Assembly (NCBI GenBank): GCA_009885995.1
Contig: VFJQ01000001.1
Coordinates: forward strand, 35,646 to 99,645
Length of the DNA: 64,000 nucleotides
Reading direction: 5' to 3'
DNA from: Verrucomicrobiota bacterium
GTDB lineage: Bacteria; Verrucomicrobiota; Verrucomicrobiia; Chthoniobacterales; Chthoniobacteraceae
Shown here in pieces: positions 58,239 through 64,000 of this stretch. Every line of letters begins with the position of its first letter. Position 1 is the first letter of the stretch. The position numbers and the translations under genes are program-made. The notes below the pieces were generated by a model. The model saw only the letters and a list, made by a program, of their open reading frames with translations. It ran no database searches and had not been told where the DNA came from.

Positions 58239-61200
58239 GACTTGGTGATGGCTTCGTCGAGGTTGAAAAGCGCGCGGGCCAGCGCGGTCCACGCGGCGGT
58301 CTCGGCGTCTCCGCCCGCGAAGACCTTTGGATCGAGCAAAGGTGGAAGCGGCGCCCCGCCGCTCTTGTTTTCTCCAAGCGGCGGGGCGCCGCTTCCACCA
58401 AAGCGAGCACGCTGCGCCTTCACGAACTCGCGCAGTGGCGGCAATTCATCCGCGCGCGCAGCCCGGCCGAGCACGTTGCGGAATGCGGCTTTGAGCTTCG
58501 CATCGTCGTCGCCCGGCGCGGCGGCAAGCGCCTTTCCGAGCGCCTGCGCGGCTTCGACGAAGACGACGTCGTTGAGGAGCGAGAGCGCTTGCAGCGGCGT
58601 GTTCGAGACGTCGCGCCGCGGGATGCAGGACTCGCCGGTCGGTGCGTCGAAGGTGTTGTAGAGCGCGAAGGGCGCGGTGCGTTTCACGAACGTGTAGAGG
58701 CTGCGGCGGTAGCGGTCCTCGCCGCCGCTCGCGTTCCACTTCGGGCTGCCGTAGGCGACTTCGCTCACGCCGTCCGGCTGCGATGGCCGCACGGGCGCTC
58801 CACCCATTTTCAGCGAGAGCAGCCCAGCCGCGCGCAGCGTGCCGTCGCGGATCATCTCCGCCTCGAGCCGCGCGCGCGGGAAGCGCGCGAGCAGCGAGTT
58901 CTCCGCGTCCTTGGCCAGCATTGCGGGCGTCACCTTCGACGCTTGCCGATACGTCGCGCTCGTGACGATGAGGCGGTGCAGCTTCTTCTGCGACCAGCCC
59001 TTTTCCATGAACTCGACCGCGAGCCAGTCGAGCAACTCGGGATGCGTCGGCGACGCGCCCTGGTAGCCGAAGTCCTCGGTCGTGCGCACGATCCCCTTGC
59101 CGAAGAACGCAGCCCACGCGCGGTTCACGATCACGCGCGCGGCGAGCGGATTCTCCTGCGCGACGAGCCAGCGCGCGAAGGCGAGGCGGTTGCGCGGGCC
59201 GTCGGGCAGCGGGTTGAGGATCGAAAGCGCGGCGGGGTCGATGCGGTCGATCGGCTGGAGGTATTCGCCGCGGTTGCGGAGGAACGTCGCACGCGGATTT
59301 TCCGAAGGACGCTCGCGCATCACGAGCGTCGTCTGGACCTTCGACGGCTGCCGCAGTGCGCGGATCTCTTTCGCGGCGGCATCAAGCTCGGGCGCGGTGA
59401 GGAGGAAATGCTCGCGCATTTTCCCGCGCTGCGCGTCGGTGAGCTGGGCTTCGGGCACGGCGAGCAGGGCCTCGATCGCATCGGTCATTTCGCGCGCCTC
59501 GGCGCCGCGCGGATCGGTCGTCACCGAGATGCGGAACCGACCCAGCGGACACGCGTAGTGGCGGCCGAAGATCATCTTCACATCGAGTTGTGCCGCGCTG
59601 ATCGGCTGTTGGGGGATGAAGACCGCCTCGTGCGCTTCGCCCGGACGATCCGCGCACGACCAACCAGTCTGAGGATCGCCGTCGGTCGCGGCCTCCGCGG
59701 AGACGGGTGTGTCCTTCTTCTTGCCGAAATTGTTGTTCGCGTAGCTTTCGGTCGTGCTCGCGAACTTCACCGCTTGCCCGTCGGCGCTGACCTGGAATTC
59801 GCCCATGAAGAAGTCCCCTTTCGGTCCTTCGTAATAACACAAGCCGGGGCCGTGCGCGGGCAGGCTGTCGTCGGGCAGCGCCTCGAGCCGGATGGCGGTG
59901 ATCTTCGCCGGGAGGCTTGCGAACTTCAGCTCGTAGGTGTCGCTCTTCGTGATGTCGCCGCTGCCGAGGATCGAGAGATCCGGCTGGATCGTGAGCAGCG
60001 GGAGATTCGTCTTCATCGCCGCGGGCTTGAGCGCCGTCCACGCGACGGTGCGCGCGCTCTCCTTCTCCATCCAGGCATGGAACGCCTCATCGACGCTCCC
60101 CTTCTCCACCGGCCACTTCGCGGGCAGCTCCGCGATGAGTTTCTGCGCGCGCGCTTCGCGATCCCTCTGCTGCTGCGCGGCATCCGCGGGCGGGAGGTCG
60201 AGGTCGAGTTCGTCCGCGTTGTCGAGGAAAGCCATCATCCCGTAATACTCGCGGTGCGTGATCGGGTCGTATTTGTGCGTGTGGCACTGCGCGCAGCCCG
60301 TCGTGAGGCCGAGCCACGTCGCGCCGGTCGTCGCCACGCGGTCTGTCATCGCGTGGAAGCGGAACTCAAGCGGGTCGATGCCGCCTTCTTCGTTGAGCAT
60401 CGTGTTGCGGTGAAAACCGGTGGCGATCTTCTGATCCAGCGTCGCGTTCGGCAGCATGTCGCCGGCGATCTGCTCGATGGTGAACTGATCGAACGGCATG
60501 TCCGCATTCAGCGCGCGCACGACCCAGTCGCGATACGGCCAGATCGGGCGCTCTCGGTCTTTCTCGTAGCCGTTCGTGTCGGCGTAACGCGCGAGGTCGA
60601 GCCACTTGCGCGCCCAGCGCTCGCCGTATTGCGGCGAAGCGATCAGCCGATCGACGAGCCGCTTGTAGGCGTCCGGGGCGTGGTCGGTTTCAAACGCCAC
60701 GACTTCCTCCGGCGTCGGCGGCAGGCCGATGAGATCGTAGCTCACCCGGCGGATGAGCGTGGCGCGATCCGCTTCCGGCGAGCGCTGCAAACCCGCCTTC
60801 GCCAGTCGCGCGTCGATGAAGGCATCGACTGAATCCAACGCGCCCTTCCTCGGCGCGGCGAAGGCCCAGTGCGGCTGATAGTCCGCGCCCGTGGCGATCC
60901 AGCGTTTGAGGATGTCCTTCTGCTCCGCGGTTAGCTCCTGCTTCGTCTCGGGCGGCGGCATCGCGTCGTCCTTGTCGGTCGAGAAGATGCGCACGCACAG
61001 CTCGCTCTCGTCCGTCTTGCCCGGCACGATGGCGATGGCGCCGGACTTCGCCTCCTTCGTCGCCGACTCGCGCACATCGAGCCGCAGCTTGCCTTTGCGC
61101 GACTTGTCGTCGGGGCCGTGGCACTTGAAGCAGTAGCGAGAGAGGATCGGGCGGACTTCGCGATTGAAGTCGGGCGCGTCGGCAGCAGCGGAGGCGGCCG

Positions 61201-61249
61201 CGATGCTGGCGGCGATGAGCCATGAGAATGCACACGTGCGGTTCGACAT
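58235..61249 (-). CDS. PSCyt1/DUF1549/DUF1553 (Planctomycete-type cytochrome) protein
   Basis: ATG 61249 gives 1004 residues; the ORF-track start at 62035 is in shadow. A signal peptide (FSWLIAASIAAASAAADA) precedes the PSCyt1 haem-like motif (ILSRYCFKCHGPDDKSRKG, CxxCH). DUF1549 follows (DSVDAFIDARLAKAGLQRSPEADRATLIRRVSYDLIGLPPTPEEV, GCAQCHTHKYDPIT with a second CxxCH), then DUF1553 (LNPLPDGPRNRLAFARWLVAQENPLAARVIVNRAWAAFFGKGIV). It is translationally coupled to DUF1501. A palindromic repeat encodes part of the C-terminal region (58341-58399). Confidence 0.93.
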   Translation of the reverse strand: MSNRTCAFSWLIAASIAAASAAADAPDFNREVRPILSRYCFKCHGPDDKSRKGKLRLDVRESATKEAKSGAIAIVPGKTDESELCVRIFSTDKDDAMPPPETKQELTAEQKDILKRWIATGADYQPHWAFAAPRKGALDSVDAFIDARLAKAGLQRSPEADRATLIRRVSYDLIGLPPTPEEVVAFETDHAPDAYKRLVDRLIASPQYGERWARKWLDLARYADTNGYEKDRERPIWPYRDWVVRALNADMPFDQFTIEQIAGDMLPNATLDQKIATGFHRNTMLNEEGGIDPLEFRFHAMTDRVATTGATWLGLTTGCAQCHTHKYDPITHREYYGMMAFLDNADELDLDLPPADAAQQQRDREARAQKLIAELPAKWPVEKGSVDEAFHAWMEKESARTVAWTALKPAAMKTNLPLLTIQPDLSILGSGDITKSDTYELKFASLPAKITAIRLEALPDDSLPAHGPGLCYYEGPKGDFFMGEFQVSADGQAVKFASTTESYANNNFGKKKDTPVSAEAATDGDPQTGWSCADRPGEAHEAVFIPQQPISAAQLDVKMIFGRHYACPLGRFRISVTTDPRGAEAREMTDAIEALLAVPEAQLTDAQRGKMREHFLLTAPELDAAAKEIRALRQPSKVQTTLVMRERPSENPRATFLRNRGEYLQPIDRIDPAALSILNPLPDGPRNRLAFARWLVAQENPLAARVIVNRAWAAFFGKGIVRTTEDFGYQGASPTHPELLDWLAVEFMEKGWSQKKLHRLIVTSATYRQASKVTPAMLAKDAENSLLARFPRARLEAEMIRDGTLRAAGLLSLKMGGAPVRPSQPDGVSEVAYGSPKWNASGGEDRYRRSLYTFVKRTAPFALYNTFDAPTGESCIPRRDVSNTPLQALSLLNDVVFVEAAQALGKALAAAPGDDDAKLKAAFRNVLGRAARADELPPLREFVKAQRARFGGSGAPPLGENKSGGAPLPPLLDPKVFAGGDAETAAWTALARALFNLDEAITKS
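58341..58399. repeat. Perfect 23-bp palindromic repeat inside the PSCyt1 gene
   Basis: Arms of 23 bp (starting GGTGGAAGCGGCGCCCCG, 58341-58363, and its exact complement 58377-58399) flank a 13-base loop. The reading frame passes through as GGSGAPPLGENKSGGAPLPP, a low-complexity stretch unlike the family's usual sequence. Confidence 0.8.
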
Positions 61250-61387
61250 AGACGGTGACGCCAAAACAACCCCCGATCGCCCGAGGATGAAAGCCGAGCT
61301 TTTGCATGATGTGCGCTCGAACCGCACCAGAGCTGAGGTTGACCCTGCGTGGTTCGAGCCGAAGATGCGTCGCAACTCCCGCCGACT

Positions 61388-64000
61388 ATGACGCATCTCC
61401 GTTTCCTCCTCGCCGTGGCATTCGCCGCGACCGCGCTCTTCACCAGCCAGAGCCGCGCCGATTTTCCACGACTCGCGCTGAAGCCGATCAGCCTCGGCGA
61501 GATTCATTCTCCGACTACGATCACGCACGCGCCGGACGGCTCGGGGCGGCTGTTCGTGTGCGATCAGCCGGGCGTGATCTATGTGATCGAAAATGGGTCG
61601 CAGTTGCCGACGCCGTTCCTGAACATCTCCAGCACCAGCAACGTCCCGCCCAACAACGGCCCCGGCCCGGTGGTGACGCTCACGACGGGCTACAGCGAGC
61701 GCGGGCTGCTCGGGATGGCGTTTCATCCGGGCTACGCGGACCCGCTCTCGCCCGGCTACCGGAAGTTCTACCTCAACTACAACAAGAACTACGAAGCGGG
61801 GATCGATCCCGGCCCGCCGGTGGCGGATCACACGCCGAACTGCGTGACGGTGATCGCGGAGTTTCAGGTCTCCGCGGGCGACCCGAACGTGGCCGACCCG
61901 ACGGAGCGGCGGCTGCTCATTTTCACCCAGCCGCAGAGCAACCACAACGGAGGCCAGCTCGAGTTCGGCCCGGATGGGAAGCTCTACATCGGCACCGGCG
62001 ATGGCGGCAGCAGCAACGACAACAACGTGGGGCACACCGGCGGCGGCGCCACGCGCCCGACCGGCGGCCTCGGCAACGGCCAGGACCGCACGAACTACCT
62101 CGGCAAGATCCTGCGCATCGATCCCCTCGATCCCGACGCCGGCGGCCCGCTCACCTACGGCATCCCGATGGACAATCCGTTCTTCAACGACGCGACGCCC
62201 GGCTTGAAAAAGGAGATCTTCGCCTACGGCCTGCGCAATCCGTGGCGCTTCTCCTTCGACACCCGGCCCGGCGGCACGGGCCGGATCTTCTGCGGCGACG
62301 TGGGCCAGGGACGCATCGAGGAGATCAATCTCATCGTCGCCGGTGGAAACTACGGCTGGCGTTATCTCGAGGGCGTTGAGATGCCCACCTTCTCATCCGG
62401 CGCGCCGACCAACCCCATGCCGAATCCGGGCGGCCCCTTCATCCCGCCGATCGCGACGTATGCGCATCCCGGTGTGACCACGGGCAATCCGCCCTTGCCG
62501 CAGCTCGGGCTCTCGGTGACGGGCGGCTACGTCTATCGCGGCGCGGCGATCCCGGCGCTGCAAGGCAAGTATGTCTTCGGCGACTACGGCTCCACCGCCG
62601 GCGCGTCGGACGGACGCATGATGGGTCTGGAGGAGACCGCGCCGGGCAGCGGCGTCTTCACGCTGAACCCGGCAATCCCGCTCCTCGGCACGAACCCGAT
62701 CGTGGGCCAGCGCATTCTCACGCTAGGGGAAGACGAGAGCGGCGAGATCTACGTGGGTCTCAAGAGCACGCCCGGCGTGCTCCTCCTGAACGGCACCGGC
62801 CAAAAGGCGGGCGGCATTTACCAGATCGTCGCCGAGCAGCGCATCTCCACGACAGTCCAGCCGTCGCAGGACAATACGATCTTCTCAGATGATACCGACC
62901 CGGTGCTGGTCGCGACGCGGGGCTTCGCCGATAGCAGCGACGCGCTTGGCTACCTCTACGCGGGCCGCACGGGCCCGAATCGAGGCCCCTACCTCCGCCG
63001 CGCGCTGGTGGCGTTCGACATGCCGGCGCGGGTGCCGAGCGGCTCTGTGATCCAATCTGCCGTGCTCCAACTCAACCTCGTGAAGACGGGGCCCGCCGGC
63101 GCGGGGAAGAATGTCGCCCTGCATCGGCTGACGCAGCAATGGGGCGAGGGCACTTCCAAAAACAACTCAGACGCTGGCTTCGGCGCCGCGGCGACTCCGA
63201 ACGACGCGACTTGGCTTTATCGCACCTTCGATACTGTCAACCCTGTGTTCTGGTCCGGTGCCGGCGGCACCTTCACCGCTGCGGCTTCGGCCACTGCGGT
63301 CGTGGGCAATCCGGGGCCGATGATGTGGACTTCCACCCCCGAGCTCGTGGCCGATGTGCAGAGCTGGGTCAATGCGCCCGCGAACAACGCCGGCTGGATG
63401 CTGCGCGGCGACGAACTCACCAACACGACGGCGAGCCAGTTCGACAGCAGGCAAAGCGGCTCCATCCCGCCGAGGCTGGTCGTCACTTATGATACGGCGA
63501 CCCCGCCCATCGTCTTCGTGACGCCCGCGGACATCGTCGCCGAGGCGCCCGGCGCGACCGGCGCTGTGGTGAACTACACAGCCTCCGCGTCCGACGCCGG
63601 CGGCCTCTCGCTCTCCTTCACGACCAATCACGAGAGCGGCACGACCTTCGCCGTGGGCAGCACCGTGGTGAATCTCACGGTGGACGACGGGTTCGGGAAT
63701 ATCGGCACCACGAGCTTCACCGTGACCGTGCAGGACACGACCAAGCCCGCGCTGACGCTGCCGGGGCCGATCACTGCCGAGGCGACCGGGGCGACTGGCG
63801 CAGTGGTCAATTTCAACGCGACCGCAAGCGACGCAGTCGGCGTGACCAGCCTCGCGATCGTGCCGCCCAGCGGGAGCCTCTTCCCGCTCGGCCAGACGAT
63901 GGTAAACGTGACCGCGATGGATGCAGCGGGGAACACGGAGACGGGCAGTTTCACCGTGACGGTGCAAGACACGACCAAACCCGCGCTGATGCTGCCGGGG
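61388..64000 (+). CDS. Secreted glucose/sorbosone dehydrogenase-like protein with DNRLRE-like and HYR domains, partial
   Basis: This gene is absent from the ORF track because it has no stop before the right edge. ATG 61388 opens a signal peptide (LRFLLAVAFAATALFTSQSRA). A GSDH beta-propeller follows (ITHAPDGSGRLFVCDQPGVIYVI, RGLLGMAFHPGYA, QSNHNGGQLEFGPDGKLYIGTGDGG, KILRIDPL, FAYGLRNPWRFSFDT, GNYGWRYLEG). After ~residue 480 comes a DNRLRE-like domain (RALVAFDMPARVPSGSVIQSAVLQL, LVADVQSWVNAPANNAGWMLRGDE), then at least two HYR repeats ending in FTVTVQDTTKPAL. PQQ-dependent sugar oxidation is the family role. The repeats suggest cell-surface or extracellular use. Confidence 0.9.
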   Translation, partial: MTHLRFLLAVAFAATALFTSQSRADFPRLALKPISLGEIHSPTTITHAPDGSGRLFVCDQPGVIYVIENGSQLPTPFLNISSTSNVPPNNGPGPVVTLTTGYSERGLLGMAFHPGYADPLSPGYRKFYLNYNKNYEAGIDPGPPVADHTPNCVTVIAEFQVSAGDPNVADPTERRLLIFTQPQSNHNGGQLEFGPDGKLYIGTGDGGSSNDNNVGHTGGGATRPTGGLGNGQDRTNYLGKILRIDPLDPDAGGPLTYGIPMDNPFFNDATPGLKKEIFAYGLRNPWRFSFDTRPGGTGRIFCGDVGQGRIEEINLIVAGGNYGWRYLEGVEMPTFSSGAPTNPMPNPGGPFIPPIATYAHPGVTTGNPPLPQLGLSVTGGYVYRGAAIPALQGKYVFGDYGSTAGASDGRMMGLEETAPGSGVFTLNPAIPLLGTNPIVGQRILTLGEDESGEIYVGLKSTPGVLLLNGTGQKAGGIYQIVAEQRISTTVQPSQDNTIFSDDTDPVLVATRGFADSSDALGYLYAGRTGPNRGPYLRRALVAFDMPARVPSGSVIQSAVLQLNLVKTGPAGAGKNVALHRLTQQWGEGTSKNNSDAGFGAAATPNDATWLYRTFDTVNPVFWSGAGGTFTAAASATAVVGNPGPMMWTSTPELVADVQSWVNAPANNAGWMLRGDELTNTTASQFDSRQSGSIPPRLVVTYDTATPPIVFVTPADIVAEAPGATGAVVNYTASASDAGGLSLSFTTNHESGTTFAVGSTVVNLTVDDGFGNIGTTSFTVTVQDTTKPALTLPGPITAEATGATGAVVNFNATASDAVGVTSLAIVPPSGSLFPLGQTMVNVTAMDAAGNTETGSFTVTVQDTTKPALMLPG

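Noticed and set aside
61340-61370. GGTTCGAGCC text resembling a tRNA T-loop
   Set aside because: No pairing T stem of 5 bp, no acceptor stem and no anticodon arm at the right distance.

Overview
The window is GC-rich (well over 60% by eye) chromosomal DNA from a free-living Gram-negative bacterium of the PVC group, most likely Verrucomicrobiota. The evidence is a PVM-type bacterial microcompartment (BMC) locus for fucose/rhamnose-type sugars, a PSCyt1/DUF1549-DUF1553 gene paired with a DUF1501 gene, outer-membrane biogenesis genes (lauroyl acyltransferase, MurJ), and several families of dispersed palindromic repeats placed between and even inside genes. No rRNA, tRNA, CRISPR array, integrase or insertion-sequence transposase was seen. 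Genes are tightly packed: no gene-free stretch exceeds 300 bases, and many neighbours overlap by 4 bases.

Layout. 1-12.6 kb: a truncated ABCG-type transporter, an AsmA-like protein, a glycosyltransferase-methyltransferase fusion, an RluA-type pseudouridine synthase, a zinc-ribbon/OmpA protein, a double-FHA ABC transporter, an EVE protein, a DnaJ-like zinc-finger protein, a lipase maturation factor, a dienelactone hydrolase and a DUF72 protein. 12.6-22 kb (mostly minus strand): a purE-purK-sua5-murJ operon, a squalene synthase-like enzyme with a DUF362 protein, a peptidoglycan-binding protein, tyrS and a small secreted protein. 22-32 kb: lauroyl acyltransferase, L,D-transpeptidase, ispH, a hybrid histidine kinase with a response regulator, a DUF805/SRPBCC protein, a phosphodiesterase-fold protein, a glycosyltransferase-like protein and an S4 RNA-binding protein.

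32.1-41.4 kb is the centrepiece: a DeoR-type regulator followed by pduL, two BMC-H, ackA, a third BMC-H, BMC-P, aldehyde dehydrogenase, two more BMC-P, a class II aldolase, a PduS-like Fe-S flavoprotein and a PduT-like BMC-T. Together they would cleave a deoxyhexulose phosphate, oxidise the lactaldehyde in a protein shell to an acyl-CoA, and recover ATP through acyl phosphate. Three 6-8-6 palindromes (TATGAY-N8-RTCATW) flank the regulator and overlap the operon promoter. A 199-bp inverted repeat lies inside the operon.

41.5-51.7 kb looks like a genome-conflict region: an AAA/ABC-type ATPase with a TOPRIM/DUF4276-like partner, an intact TOTE-family primase-helicase, a SWIM-SNF2 helicase broken by two frameshifts, a Tat-exported TIM-barrel protein, and a recQ gene with an internal deletion. 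51.8-54.3 kb is a sugar operon (tagaturonate epimerase family, sugar isomerase/epimerase, RbsD/FucU mutarotase). The rest holds two signalling genes, an EthD protein, the DUF1501/PSCyt1 pair and a secreted glucose/sorbosone dehydrogenase with HYR repeats that runs off the right edge.

All calls come from reading the sequence and the supplied translations. No database search was run.
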